Shown here: one piece after another, positions 43,317-52,592 of the stretch
How the letters are laid out: the number at the start of each line of letters is the position of its first letter
Position numbering within the stretch: the first letter of the stretch is position 1
Source of the DNA: Actinomycetes bacterium
GTDB taxonomy: Bacteria; Actinomycetota; Actinomycetes; Mycobacteriales; Mycobacteriaceae
Length of the DNA: 64,000 nt
Assembly (NCBI GenBank): GCA_023432405.1
Contig: JAEYUQ010000003.1
Span: forward strand, 62,001-126,000
Reading direction: 5' to 3'
Position numbers and translations under genes: made by a program
The notes under the pieces: generated by a model
What the model was told of the DNA's origin: nothing
What the model saw: the letters and a program-made list of their open reading frames with translations, nothing else
Databases searched by the model: none

Positions 43317-43661
43317 TTATCGATCTGGGTCACTGAGTTCCACTACCAGCCCGCCGAAGAGATCCACCGTGGAGTTGTAGATGATAGCCACAATGGGTGC
43401 AAGGAGGGTCGTCGTCAAGGCACAGGCAGCACCCACGAGGGCGCTGCCGGAAAGCACCATGCCGAAACCTATAATTCCCTCACCGCCAACGCCTGTGACC
43501 ACGCTGTTAAGCGTGTCCCAGATTCCAACCAACTGCAAGGCAAGGTAGAGGAGAACAACACAGACAATCCATGCCAGGAGGCCCACTAGGGACATCGCCA
43601 GGGACACACGGAACGCGGAGTTGGGTGAGATTTTCCTCACCGTAACAGTCGTAGCTGCCAT
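43317..43661 (-). CDS. DUF3566 membrane protein
   Basis: 114 residues. RKISPNSAFRVSLAMSLVGLLAWIVCVVLLYLALQLVGIWDTLNSVV is the DUF3566 start. A second helix pair (GEGIIGFGMVLSGSALVGAACALTTTLLAPIVAIIYN) and FGGLVVEL end follow. It almost touches gyrA (stop of gyrA at 43662), as is usual in Mycobacteriales, where the mycobacterial homologue is CwsA-like or gyrase-linked. Its role is uncertain; membrane localisation is clear. Confidence 0.88.
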   Translation of the reverse strand: MAATTVTVRKISPNSAFRVSLAMSLVGLLAWIVCVVLLYLALQLVGIWDTLNSVVTGVGGEGIIGFGMVLSGSALVGAACALTTTLLAPIVAIIYNSTVDLFGGLVVELSDPDR

Positions 43662-46250
43662 TTAGTTCTCCTCATCAGACTGTGGAACACCCTGAGCATC
43701 AGTGTTCTGAGGTTCAGGTACGTCAAAGTCTAATGTGAGATTGGGGCCAGGAACCTCTCCTTTAGCAATTGCTTCAGCGGTTTCCTCTCCTTCACCTTCC
43801 ACATTGCGGTCAATGGCCAGAAGTTCCACACCCTTCTGCAGGTTCACCAGGCGCACGCCCATAGTGGCACGCGAGGACGGGCGAATCTGAGACACCTCAG
43901 TGCGAATAACCTCACCGGAGCTGGTGATGGCGAAGATCTCGTCATCTTCATTGACGGAGAGCGCCGCTACCAGCTTGCCGCGCTTGGGGGTGTACTTGAA
44001 GGTCATCACACCCAGGCCACCGCGGCCTTGAGCGGCATACTCAGACATGGCGGTGCGCTTGCCATAGCCTCCAGCGGTGGCCACCAGCAGGTAATCGTCT
44101 TCACCCACCACGGTCATGGCCAGGAGCTTATCTTCACCCCTGAAACGCATACCCTTCACGCCGGCAGTGGCACGCCCCATCGGACGCAACTGCTCATCGC
44201 TGGCAGTGAAGCGAATGGCCTGGCCTTCCTCAGACACCAGCAGAATATCGTCATTTTCAGTACACAGGGCAGCGCCAATGAGGGAGTCATTCTCATTCAA
44301 GTTAATGGCGATAAGACCACCGGAACGGGCAGACTCGTAATCAAGCAGGCGAGACTTCTTCACGCGGCCGTCGTGAGTGGCAAGAACCAGGTACGGGGCG
44401 TCCTCGTAAGACTGAATCTGGATCACCTGAGCAATGCGCTCCCCCGGCTGGAACTCCAACAGGTTGGCTACATGCTGCCCGCGGGCGGTGCGAGAGGTCT
44501 CCGGCAGCTCATAGGCCTTCAGGCGATACACCCGGCCAAAGTTAGTGAAGAACAAAATCCAATCATGCGTGGAACAGACAAAGAAGTTCTTGACCACGTC
44601 GTCTTGCTTGAGCTCGGCGCCACGCACACCCTTGCCGCCACGCTTCTGGGAACGGAAGGCATCCACCTTGGTGCGCTTGGCGTAACCCGTGCTGGTGATG
44701 GTGACCACCACATTCTCCCGGGCAATGAGGTCTTCTTCGGTGACATCTCCCATTGCGGCAACAATGCGGGTGCGCCGCTCATCGCCATACTTATCGACGA
44801 TCTCCGCCAGCTCCTCCTTAACAATGGCGCGCTGACGTTCGGGGCGAGCCAGAATGTCCTTAAGATCTGCAATGACCCTTTCCAGCTCTGCCAACTCGTC
44901 AATGATCTTTTGGCGCTCCAAGGCCGCCAGGCGGCGAAGCTGCATCTCCAAAATGGCGTTGGCCTGGAGATCGTCGATATCGAGAAGTTTTTTGAGGCCT
45001 TCGCGCGCAATATCGACGGTCTCGGAGGCGCGAATGAGGGCAATAACCTCATCCAAAGCATCCAGAGCCTTCACTAAACCGCGCAGGATATGAGCTTGAT
45101 CCTCTGCCTTTTGCAGACGGAACTTGGTGCGCCGAACAATCACATCCACCTGATGAGCCACGTAGTAGCGCAGCATCTGATCCAGGCGCAGAGTACGGGG
45201 AACCCCATCCACGATGGAGAGCATGTTGGCACCAAAGTTGGTCTGCAGAGCAGAGTGCTTGTAGAGGTTGTTGAGCACCACGCGCGGCACGGCGTCACGC
45301 TTGAGGGTAATAACAATGCGCATACCCACGCGGTCAGAGGATTCATCTTCAATCTTGGAAATACCAGCAATCTTGCCGCTGGTAACCTGCTCGGCAATGC
45401 TGGATACTAAGTTGTCAGGATTGACCTGGTAGGGCAGCTCGGTAATCACAATGAGCTGGCGGTTTCCTATCTCTTCAATCTCTGTAACACCGCGCATACG
45501 AATAGAACCACGCCCGGTGGAGTAGGTGTCCTTGATACCGTCAGTTCCAACGATCAGCCCCGCAGTGGGGAAATCCGGGCCTTTGACGTATTCCATGCAG
45601 GCTTCCAGGGCCTCTTTGTCAGAAGCCTCGGGATTATCCAGCAACCAGTAGATGGCGTTGGCCAGTTCTCCCAGGTTATGTGGGGGAATGTTGGTGGCCA
45701 TACCCACAGCGATGCCGTTGGAACCATTCATGAGCAAGTTCGGGATACGAGATGTGAGCACATCCGGTTCCATCGTCTTGCCGTCATAGTTGGGAGAAAA
45801 GTCCACGGTATCTTGGCGGATATCGCGCACCATCTCCATGGCCAGCGGAGTAAGACGACACTCCGTATAACGCATAGCAGCTGGACCATCATTGCCTCGG
45901 GATCCGAAGTTACCCTGGCCATCTACCAGCGGGTATCGCATATTCCAAGGCTGAGCCAAGCGCACCAAGGTGTCATAAATGGCAGAGTCACCGTGGGGGT
46001 GGAATTGACCCATCGTGTCTGCCACAGGACGCGAGCTTTTCACATAGCCGCGCTCAGGGCGATACCCAGAATCAAACATGGCGTACAAGATGCGACGGTG
46101 AACGGGTTTCATGCCGTCACGTACCTCAGGAAGCGCACGACCAACAATCACCGACATCGCGTAATCGATGTAGCTGGTTTGCATCTCCTCATTGAGATCA
46201 ATGGGTTGAATGCGATCAAAATCCGCTTCGCTGTTGAAATCGTCACTCAT
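43662..46250 (-). CDS. gyrA: DNA gyrase subunit A
   Basis: 862 residues from the ATG at 46250 (MSDDFNSEADFDRIQPIDL); an in-frame GTG nine bases earlier is less likely. The breakage-reunion domain has the catalytic Tyr in AAMRYTECRLT. The quinolone-region helix HPHGDSAIYDTLV keeps the serine and aspartate found in susceptible enzymes. The GyrA box (QKRGGKG) and six C-terminal beta-pinwheel blades are intact. It forms A2B2 gyrase with GyrB and introduces negative supercoils. The DUF3566 gene follows directly. Confidence 0.96.
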   Translation of the reverse strand: MSDDFNSEADFDRIQPIDLNEEMQTSYIDYAMSVIVGRALPEVRDGMKPVHRRILYAMFDSGYRPERGYVKSSRPVADTMGQFHPHGDSAIYDTLVRLAQPWNMRYPLVDGQGNFGSRGNDGPAAMRYTECRLTPLAMEMVRDIRQDTVDFSPNYDGKTMEPDVLTSRIPNLLMNGSNGIAVGMATNIPPHNLGELANAIYWLLDNPEASDKEALEACMEYVKGPDFPTAGLIVGTDGIKDTYSTGRGSIRMRGVTEIEEIGNRQLIVITELPYQVNPDNLVSSIAEQVTSGKIAGISKIEDESSDRVGMRIVITLKRDAVPRVVLNNLYKHSALQTNFGANMLSIVDGVPRTLRLDQMLRYYVAHQVDVIVRRTKFRLQKAEDQAHILRGLVKALDALDEVIALIRASETVDIAREGLKKLLDIDDLQANAILEMQLRRLAALERQKIIDELAELERVIADLKDILARPERQRAIVKEELAEIVDKYGDERRTRIVAAMGDVTEEDLIARENVVVTITSTGYAKRTKVDAFRSQKRGGKGVRGAELKQDDVVKNFFVCSTHDWILFFTNFGRVYRLKAYELPETSRTARGQHVANLLEFQPGERIAQVIQIQSYEDAPYLVLATHDGRVKKSRLLDYESARSGGLIAINLNENDSLIGAALCTENDDILLVSEEGQAIRFTASDEQLRPMGRATAGVKGMRFRGEDKLLAMTVVGEDDYLLVATAGGYGKRTAMSEYAAQGRGGLGVMTFKYTPKRGKLVAALSVNEDDEIFAITSSGEVIRTEVSQIRPSSRATMGVRLVNLQKGVELLAIDRNVEGEGEETAEAIAKGEVPGPNLTLDFDVPEPQNTDAQGVPQSDEEN

Positions 46251-46752
46251 GCAGTCCACTTTACCGTGCAGAACAGCGGGTATGAGTGACCGAGTGAGCC
46301 TAACGGGACCTTTGAGGAGGTTTTAGGGTTTCTTCATCACATCGCTACTGAATCGGATGGGTGATAGTTCACAACAAGTAATCGAAAGCTTTCACAAAAA
46401 TGAATACTTATGTTAAAGTAAACAACTGTTGTGGTTGCAGTGAACTACTGTGGTCAGCATTCTGGTGATCAGACGAGCTGGTAACCAGAAGAGACAGTCA
46501 GACCTCTAGTTGCTGTGGCGGAAGAACTACAACAGTATCTCTCCTTCGGGCGAACGAATGCTCCTTGGGGATAAGCCCTTTGATAGGTGACTTATCTCCC
46601 AAGGAGCAGTCTCCCCCGCATAATGATCATTATCACCGTGTTGTAGCTCCCTATCCTGTCAGGAGCCACTGCCCAAGATTTCTCAAGACTCATCAGGGAC
46701 TGTTGATGGCAGGAATGTCCGTGGCATCTAAGCAGTCCGTGAGCAGGACGCT
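46251..46752. other. Long gyrB-gyrA intergenic region
   Basis: 502 bases without a gene. Two features stand out: AT-rich sequence with TTTACTTTAACATAAGTATTCAT-like hexamers on the minus strand about 150 bases before gyrA, a possible promoter, and the inverted repeat at 46559-46608. Nothing else is recognised. Confidence 0.45.
46559..46608. terminator. 17-bp inverted repeat after gyrB
   Basis: TGCTCCTTGGGGATAAG (46559-46575) pairs with CTTATCTCCCAAGGAGCA (46591-46608) with a single bulged T and a 15-base loop. It lies ~145 bases past the gyrB stop on the minus strand. No T-run follows, so it may be an attenuator, terminator or processing signal ahead of gyrA. Confidence 0.5.
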
Positions 46753-48867
46753 TTAGATGTCCAGGAAACGCACGTCCTTAGCCCGGCGAGTAATAAAACT
46801 ACGACGAGCCACCACATCGTCGCCCATGAGAATAGAGAACAACTCATCGGCACGCTGGGCGTCTTCAAGATCCACACGGCGAAGAATACGAGTAGTGGGA
46901 TCTAGAGTGGTCTCCCACAACTCATTGGCATTCATCTCACCTAAACCCTTGTATCGCTGAATGCCGTCATCTTTGTTGATCTTGCGACCCTTTTCCAGGC
47001 CTTCTTCCAATAATTTGTCTCGCTCAGCATCGGAGTAGGCAAAACCAGGTTCGCCCTTAGCCCACTTCAATTTATACAGCGGGGGGTTTGCCAAATATAC
47101 GTGGCCTTCCTCAATCAAGGTAGGCATGAACCGGAAAAGCAAGGTCAAGAGCAATGTGGCAATATGCTGACCATCCACATCAGCATCAGCCATCAACACA
47201 ATTTTGTGGTACCTGAGCTTGGAAATATCAAACTCATCCATAATCCCAGTGCCCAAAGCCGTAATAATGGCCTGGACCTCGGCATTCTTCAGCACGCGAT
47301 CCATCCGTGCTTTCTCCACATTCAGGATTTTTCCGCGAAGAGGCAAAATAGCCTGGAACATGGAGTCACGCCCGCCCTTGGCAGAACCACCTGCGGAGTC
47401 ACCCTCCACAATGTAAATCTCTGACTTCACGGGATCCTTGGAACGGCAATCTGCCAACTTGCCAGGAAGCCCACCCATATCTGTGGCGGATTTCCGGCGC
47501 ACCAGGTCACGAGCTTTTCTGGCTGCTGTGCGGGCTTGTGAAGAAGCAACAGCCTTATTGATAATGGCCTTAGCCTCTGCGGGGTTTTCCTCCAGCCAGT
47601 CACCAATATGCTCATTGGTGGCACGCTGAACAAACGATTTAACCTCAGTGTTTCCCAGCTTTGTCTTAGTCTGTCCCTCAAACTGCGGGTCAGACACCTT
47701 CACAGAAATCACCGCAGACAACCCCTCACGGCAATCATCACCTGTAAGCTTGGGGTCTTTTTCTTTTAGCAGCTTATGAGACAAAGCATAACGGTTCATA
47801 AGTCCCGTCAGCGCTGCACGGAAACCTTCCTCATGCGTTCCACCCTCAATGGTGTTAATGGTGTTAGCAAAAGTGTGAACGGATTGTTTGTACCCTGAGT
47901 TCCACTGCATAGCAATATCAACTTCGTGGCCTTCCTCCTTGGCTTCAAAACCAATAATGGAAGGATGCACGGCGTTTTTGCCCTTATTGAGGAACTCCAC
48001 ATAATCCACAAGACCCTGTGGAAAGTGGTACACAACTTTCTTTTCACGCTTCTTGTCTTGTGATTTCTCAGCGCCCTCGGCACTGGAATCTTCGGAAACC
48101 TGATTCTCGGAGACGCCTTCTTCAGCACCTGAATTTTCCTGATCGACGCCCCCCTGAGCTTCAGGTTCCTCGTCAAAGCTCAAGATGGCAGCGTTCTCCC
48201 CTGCCTCGGCAATCTCATCCAGCTCAAGTTCTTCGGCAGTAACGCGCTCGTCTTTGAGAGTGATGGTCAAACCTTTGTTGAGGAAAGCCATTTCCCGAAG
48301 CCGACGAGCCACAATATCCCACTCAAAGTGAGTGGTTTCAAAAATCTCGGGGTCAGGCCAGAAACGAATAGTTGTGCCAGTGCCTCGAGCGTTTCCGCCC
48401 TCTATAAGTTCGTCGGGGATGGCGTTTGTGAAGTTCTGAATCCAGTGCTTGCCGTCACGTTTAATATCCGCTTCAACACGGATAGAAAGCGCATTGACCA
48501 CGGAAATACCAACGCCGTGAAGCCCGCCTGAAACAGCGTAGGATTCAGAATCGAACTTGCCGCCCGCGTGAAGCTGTGTCATCACCACTTGGACGGTAGG
48601 CGCACCCGAAGCGTGCATTTCTACAGGAATACCGCGGCCGTTGTCCACAACCTCCACGCCACCATCAGCCAGGAGGGTCACATCCACCTTGGTGGCATAA
48701 CCAGCCATGGCTTCATCTACAGAGTTGTCCACAACTTCCCACACCAGGTGATGTAAGCCCCTGGAACCTGTAGAACCGATATACATACCGGGACGTTTAC
48801 GGACAGCTTCAAGACCCTCAAGGATCGTGATGGATGACGCGCCATATTGGTGTTCGGTGTTATCCAC
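46753..48867 (-). CDS. gyrB: DNA gyrase subunit B
   Basis: 704 residues, GTG start at 48867. The GHKL ATPase domain has EVVDNSVDEAM, DNGRGIPV and GLHGVGISVVNALS. The transducer lysine loop and TOPRIM domain (YIVEGDSAGGSAKGGRD, LMADADVDGQH) follow, with the C-terminal QRYKGLGEMN. An acidic insert of ~45 residues, rich in Glu, Ser and Gln, sits at residues ~225-275 before VVYHFPQGLVDYV; most relatives have a shorter loop there. The start codon overlaps a half parS-like sequence. Confidence 0.96.
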   Translation of the reverse strand: MDNTEHQYGASSITILEGLEAVRKRPGMYIGSTGSRGLHHLVWEVVDNSVDEAMAGYATKVDVTLLADGGVEVVDNGRGIPVEMHASGAPTVQVVMTQLHAGGKFDSESYAVSGGLHGVGISVVNALSIRVEADIKRDGKHWIQNFTNAIPDELIEGGNARGTGTTIRFWPDPEIFETTHFEWDIVARRLREMAFLNKGLTITLKDERVTAEELELDEIAEAGENAAILSFDEEPEAQGGVDQENSGAEEGVSENQVSEDSSAEGAEKSQDKKREKKVVYHFPQGLVDYVEFLNKGKNAVHPSIIGFEAKEEGHEVDIAMQWNSGYKQSVHTFANTINTIEGGTHEEGFRAALTGLMNRYALSHKLLKEKDPKLTGDDCREGLSAVISVKVSDPQFEGQTKTKLGNTEVKSFVQRATNEHIGDWLEENPAEAKAIINKAVASSQARTAARKARDLVRRKSATDMGGLPGKLADCRSKDPVKSEIYIVEGDSAGGSAKGGRDSMFQAILPLRGKILNVEKARMDRVLKNAEVQAIITALGTGIMDEFDISKLRYHKIVLMADADVDGQHIATLLLTLLFRFMPTLIEEGHVYLANPPLYKLKWAKGEPGFAYSDAERDKLLEEGLEKGRKINKDDGIQRYKGLGEMNANELWETTLDPTTRILRRVDLEDAQRADELFSILMGDDVVARRSFITRRAKDVRFLDI

Positions 48868-48875
48868 GTGAAACT
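48858..48875. other. Degenerate parS-like site at the gyrB start
   Basis: On the minus strand GTTTCACGTGGATAACA agrees with parS (GTTTCACGTGRAAC) through the first 11-12 bases and is then shifted by one inserted T. It overlaps the gyrB GTG. Weak evidence, since only half of the palindrome is intact. Confidence 0.25.
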
Positions 48876-48941
48876 AGCACCCCTCTATCAATGCATTTCC
48901 TTGACTAACCAATCCTACACTCTTAGGTCTTTCTTCTAGAG

Positions 48942-48958
48942 TTCCCTTATCGACGCCC
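48942..48958 (-). repeat. 17-bp dispersed motif, copy 1 (intergenic)
   Basis: GGGCGTCGATAAGGGAA on the minus strand, in the non-coding gap between dciA and gyrB. Identical to the copies at 50118, 55215 and 62680. Role unknown. Confidence 0.75.
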
Positions 48959-48970
48959 TGAACCTCTGTC

Positions 48971-49552
48971 TCACCTGTGTGGTCGCCCTGCTTTTGAGGA
49001 TTTATGAGAAGGTCCATAAATCCTAAGCTCACGGATGATGTTGTCACCATACTGATCTGCGATGTTCTTGAGAATCTGACTTTGGAAATACCGCAGATTA
49101 GTGGCCCAGGGATCAGATTCGCAGGTGATGGTGGCGATATGGTTTTCAACCTGGCTTACTGCAGAATGGGAAGCTACATGGGTGCCCACTATATCTTCCC
49201 AATGGAGCGCCAGATGGGCTGCTGCCAAATGTTGAGACCACCCACGATGAGTGACTTCTTTCATCCACACCTGGCCTATAGATGTCATCTCCAGGGATCG
49301 TGGTACAGGCCGCCCATCCTTGCCTGTAGGGATTCCTCGACGCTTTCTGGACTGTGACTGTGGGTTCTGTGTTTCAAGAAAACCGACTTGCCGCGCAAAC
49401 CAGCTCGAGCGACGTCCCACAGGAGACGGTGTGCTCAACTGTGGTGCGCCCCCATGTTCCTGTGCAAAGCAACGGGTTCGTTCAAAGCTTTCGGAAACCG
49501 CATCCTGTGATGAGTAAGTCCTGCCCTGGTCCTGATTGGAGGAATTACCCAT
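48971..49552 (-). CDS. dciA: DUF721 protein, helicase-operator DciA
   Basis: 193 residues from the ATG at 49552 (a GTG two codons earlier is possible). A long hydrophilic N-terminus (Gln/Ser/Arg-rich) precedes the DUF721 domain from residue ~95: MKEVTHRGWSQHLAAAHLALHWEDIVGTHVASHSAVSQVENHIATITCESDPWATNLRYFQSQILKNI, typical of DciA. DciA loads the replicative helicase DnaB in bacteria lacking DnaC/DnaI. Located between recF and gyrB, its standard place. Confidence 0.88.
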   Translation of the reverse strand: MGNSSNQDQGRTYSSQDAVSESFERTRCFAQEHGGAPQLSTPSPVGRRSSWFARQVGFLETQNPQSQSRKRRGIPTGKDGRPVPRSLEMTSIGQVWMKEVTHRGWSQHLAAAHLALHWEDIVGTHVASHSAVSQVENHIATITCESDPWATNLRYFQSQILKNIADQYGDNIIRELRIYGPSHKSSKAGRPHR

Positions 49553-49566
49553 GAACACTCACCCAC

Positions 49567-50754
49567 TTACTCCGGGGACACCACCGACACTCGCGCTGGG
49601 GAGCTCCCATCTGTTGATTCAACGTCCACCATATCCACGGTGATACGCCTGACGTGTGTCCCTAGATTACTCGGAAGATCATCTCCCACAGCAGCAGTGA
49701 TAAAAACTTGTTCAGCCTCATGGGTGAGGTCTACTAACTTTTCACGGCGCTTGGAATCAAGCTCAGCAAATACATCGTCAAGGATGAGGATGGGATCTGT
49801 GCCATCGGATTTCAACACTTGGTATTCAGCTAAACGCAATGCCAGGGCAAAAGACCAGGTTTCACCGTGGGAGGCGAAACCTTTGGCAGGTTGCTGACCT
49901 AAGCTGAGGTGGAGATCATCGCGGTGAGGTCCCACCAGGGTAAGCCCCCTGTCAATATCGTGTTTTCTCGAATTCCCCAAAGCGATAAGGAGGGCATCTT
50001 CTATCACTGACGGCGAAAGTTCAAGGCCTTCCAGGGGAATACTGGAACTGTATGCGATGGACGCTGGACGAGATTCTGGAGCTATACGCTGATAGATCTC
50101 GGCTACGGGGGAGTGCAGGGCGTCGATAAGGGAAAGGCGAGCACAGATGAGCTGGGCTCCTAGATGAGCCAGCTGGGCGTCCCAGACATCTAAGGTTGTT
50201 AATGCAGAAGCACCAGCCTCAGTGCCATAGCCACTGCGTAAATCCAGACCGGAATTTTTCAGAAGAGCATTACGCTGTCTGAGAACCTTGTCATAGTCGG
50301 CTTTCACTCCGGCAAGACGGGGCTGACGAGTAGCAAGAATGGTATCTAAATAGGCGCGCCTCAAGGAGGGTTCACCGCGTACCAAGGAAAGATCCTCGGG
50401 TGCGAAGAGAACCGTTTGCACCACACCGAGAAGCTCGCGGGGGGATTTCAATTTAGTGCGATTAATCTGCGCTTGATTGCCTGCGTGAGCTTTGATGAGA
50501 AGATGAGCTGTAAGTTGTCTGCCATTGTTTATGGCTGTGGCAGAGATACGAGCGCTCTCGTGATGTGCGCGCACGAGAGGTGCATCTGTGGGAACTCGGT
50601 GAGAGGAAAGATGAGCTAGGTAGCCAATGGCCTCCACAACATTGGTTTTCCCGAAGCCGTTTCGTCCAACAAAAATTGTGATTCCAGGGGTGAGATCAAG
50701 GTTGAAATCTGCCCAGGAGCGAAAATCACGAAGCTGGAGTTGCTGGAGATACAC
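49567..50754 (-). CDS. recF: DNA replication and repair protein RecF
   Basis: 395 residues. Walker A GRNGFGKTNVVEAI is at ~30-43; the signature is near FASHGETWSFALALRLAEY, and Walker B is DPILILDDVFAELDSKRREKL. RecF helps load RecA at stalled forks with RecO and RecR. It is transcribed after dnaN with a 146-base gap in which nothing is recognised; the gnd gene often found here in mycobacteria is absent. One copy of the 17-bp dispersed motif lies inside (codons for SLIDAL). Confidence 0.94.
   Translation of the reverse strand: MYLQQLQLRDFRSWADFNLDLTPGITIFVGRNGFGKTNVVEAIGYLAHLSSHRVPTDAPLVRAHHESARISATAINNGRQLTAHLLIKAHAGNQAQINRTKLKSPRELLGVVQTVLFAPEDLSLVRGEPSLRRAYLDTILATRQPRLAGVKADYDKVLRQRNALLKNSGLDLRSGYGTEAGASALTTLDVWDAQLAHLGAQLICARLSLIDALHSPVAEIYQRIAPESRPASIAYSSSIPLEGLELSPSVIEDALLIALGNSRKHDIDRGLTLVGPHRDDLHLSLGQQPAKGFASHGETWSFALALRLAEYQVLKSDGTDPILILDDVFAELDSKRREKLVDLTHEAEQVFITAAVGDDLPSNLGTHVRRITVDMVDVESTDGSSPARVSVVSPE
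50118..50134 (+). repeat. 17-bp dispersed motif, copy 2 (in recF)
   Basis: GGGCGTCGATAAGGGAA on the plus strand, opposite the recF coding strand, where it encodes Ser-Leu-Ile-Asp-Ala. Identical to three other copies near oriC, one of them encoding the same residues in rnpA. Confidence 0.75.
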
Positions 50755-50900
50755 GCAGGGAGAACACCTTTCTGCCGTGATTGTGAGGTTTTCGGCCTAC
50801 CTGAAAGAGAAGTCATTGGTGACCACTACGTTCTGTGAGGCCCTGAGCTTTCTGTCAGAAACAGATCCTCGTGAGAACGAGAAGTCACCTGGTCAAATCC

Positions 50901-52082
50901 CTAACCTGGGAGACGCACCGGCATAATCAGGTAAGTGAAATCAGAATCTGGAGTGGGGTACTGCCCATCGCTATCAGCTTGAGGTAGTTCCTCTGGCTCG
51001 GGAATGATAATTGCTGGACGTGACGGCATCGTGAATCCGAAGAACGCACGCTCAGACTTCACAACAGACAACCCATCTTTAAGGAACGATGGGTTAAAAG
51101 CAATCACAAAAGTCTCAGTACCGTAGTAATCACAGGGAAGAGTTTCCTCCGCATGGCCAGCCTCAGTTCCGCTAGCAGCCAGAACCACCTGCCCCTCGGA
51201 AAACTCCATGCGCACCTGAGCGTTACGGCCTGTCACCAAGCTCACGCGACGCAGCGCCTCTTGGAGCGGATTGATGTCTAACAGGGCATAGCATGAATGG
51301 GACTTCGGCAAGAGAGGATCAATGTTGGGGTACTCTGCACCAAGCATTCGAGTGGTGGTTTGGCGAGTATCCGTTTTCACACCAAAAAGACCATCAGCTT
51401 TGATGTCTTCATTTCCCACCGCAATCTCAAGAGGATGCATAGACGTCAGTGTTTTTGCATTTTCCACCATAGTTTTGGCAGGAATGAGAAGATCAGCAGT
51501 GACGTCCTCATTCTGCGGAGTCCAGGACAACTTCCTCACTGCAAGGCGAAAACGGTCTGTGGCTGCCAGAACTATGGAGTCACCATCAATAACCATGTGA
51601 ACACCTGTGAGGAAGGGAATGGTGTCGTCTTTACTGGCGGCAACGGCTACCTCAGTGACAGCCTGCGAAAAAACATCGGGGTCTATGGTTCCCGTAACCT
51701 CGGGGAGTTCCGGGATTTTGGGATAATCTTCCAGGTCAATAAGAGGTAAGGAGAAGTGGGAGGATCCGCAGGTCACCATCAATTCGTTGTTCTCTACGGA
51801 GACCTCAACAGGTTTGTGGGGAAGAACGCTGGTGATGTCTGCAATCATTTTGCCGGCAACAGCCACTCGCCCTTCCGTAAGCACCTCAGCAGAAATACGC
51901 ACTTTCGTGGAAACTTCATAATCAAAGCCTGCAAACTCCAAGCCGTTGTCATCTGCGGTAATCACAATGGCTCGTAGAATTGCTGGAGCACGAGTACCCG
52001 TGGGGAGACTCTTGGCTACCCACCCCACTGCATGAGCGAGGTCATCTTTTTCGACCCGGAATGAGACCTCTTGAGATTCCAC
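50901..52082 (-). CDS. dnaN: DNA polymerase III beta clamp
   Basis: 393 residues, three beta-clamp domains. It begins with VSFRVEKDDLAHAVGWVAKSLPTGTRAPAILRAIVI, and has the RFRLAVRKLSW and YLIMPVRLPG end that forms the partner-binding pocket (MPVRL). The clamp tethers polymerase and other enzymes to DNA and works with RecF encoded next. It is preceded by the first half of oriC. Confidence 0.96.
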   Translation of the reverse strand: MESQEVSFRVEKDDLAHAVGWVAKSLPTGTRAPAILRAIVITADDNGLEFAGFDYEVSTKVRISAEVLTEGRVAVAGKMIADITSVLPHKPVEVSVENNELMVTCGSSHFSLPLIDLEDYPKIPELPEVTGTIDPDVFSQAVTEVAVAASKDDTIPFLTGVHMVIDGDSIVLAATDRFRLAVRKLSWTPQNEDVTADLLIPAKTMVENAKTLTSMHPLEIAVGNEDIKADGLFGVKTDTRQTTTRMLGAEYPNIDPLLPKSHSCYALLDINPLQEALRRVSLVTGRNAQVRMEFSEGQVVLAASGTEAGHAEETLPCDYYGTETFVIAFNPSFLKDGLSVVKSERAFFGFTMPSRPAIIIPEPEELPQADSDGQYPTPDSDFTYLIMPVRLPG

Positions 52083-52592
52083 GAGCTAGCTCCTCTACAT
52101 CAGCGTTGATTACTTGGGTTATCAATGACACATGGTAAGCGTCAGACGGTAGGCATGTGAGAACCTCCCATCAAAATACTCTCCCCCAAATAATAGAGAC
52201 AAGGTTTGCAAGGCGCAGTGTCTCATCTGATACACCCTCATCTGACAGCCAGAACCCGAGTTGTTCACACACCGATTTTTACTATCCCATGACATATATC
52301 TAGGTAGTAGTAGTAATAGGTCTTGTGGATACTGCGGATAACTCGTGAAAACTACCTATGACGCCAGCTCTCGGGCGTGGTGATTGCTGTGTGAAGATGT
52401 GATTTGCTCCTACAAAATCCTGTGTATAACTCTGCTTTGCTGTGGATAAGATTCCTCGAAGAACGTTGTCCTCTACTTCTCAGGAGTTATCCACTGGCTT
52501 ATCCGCAAGGATTTCACAGGCTTTGAGGATAGGGACAGTCCACGTTTCGAGGGCATGAAAAGCCAGAGGGAAGCGCAAAGACACTACGGACA
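52083..52592. other. oriC, dnaA-dnaN portion
   Basis: 510 bases between dnaA and dnaN with five DnaA-type boxes: TGCGGATAA (52333-52341), TGTGTATAA (52421-52429), perfect TGTGGATAA (52441-52449), TTATCCACT (52487-52495) and TTATCCGCA (52499-52507). They are clustered within 175 bases and in both orientations. This is the classical actinobacterial origin position; dnaN promoter elements must also lie here. Confidence 0.75.

Noticed and set aside
44028..45077. 349-codon plus-strand frame opposite gyrA
   Set aside because: Lies wholly inside the conserved gyrA gene; a shadow of its codon usage.
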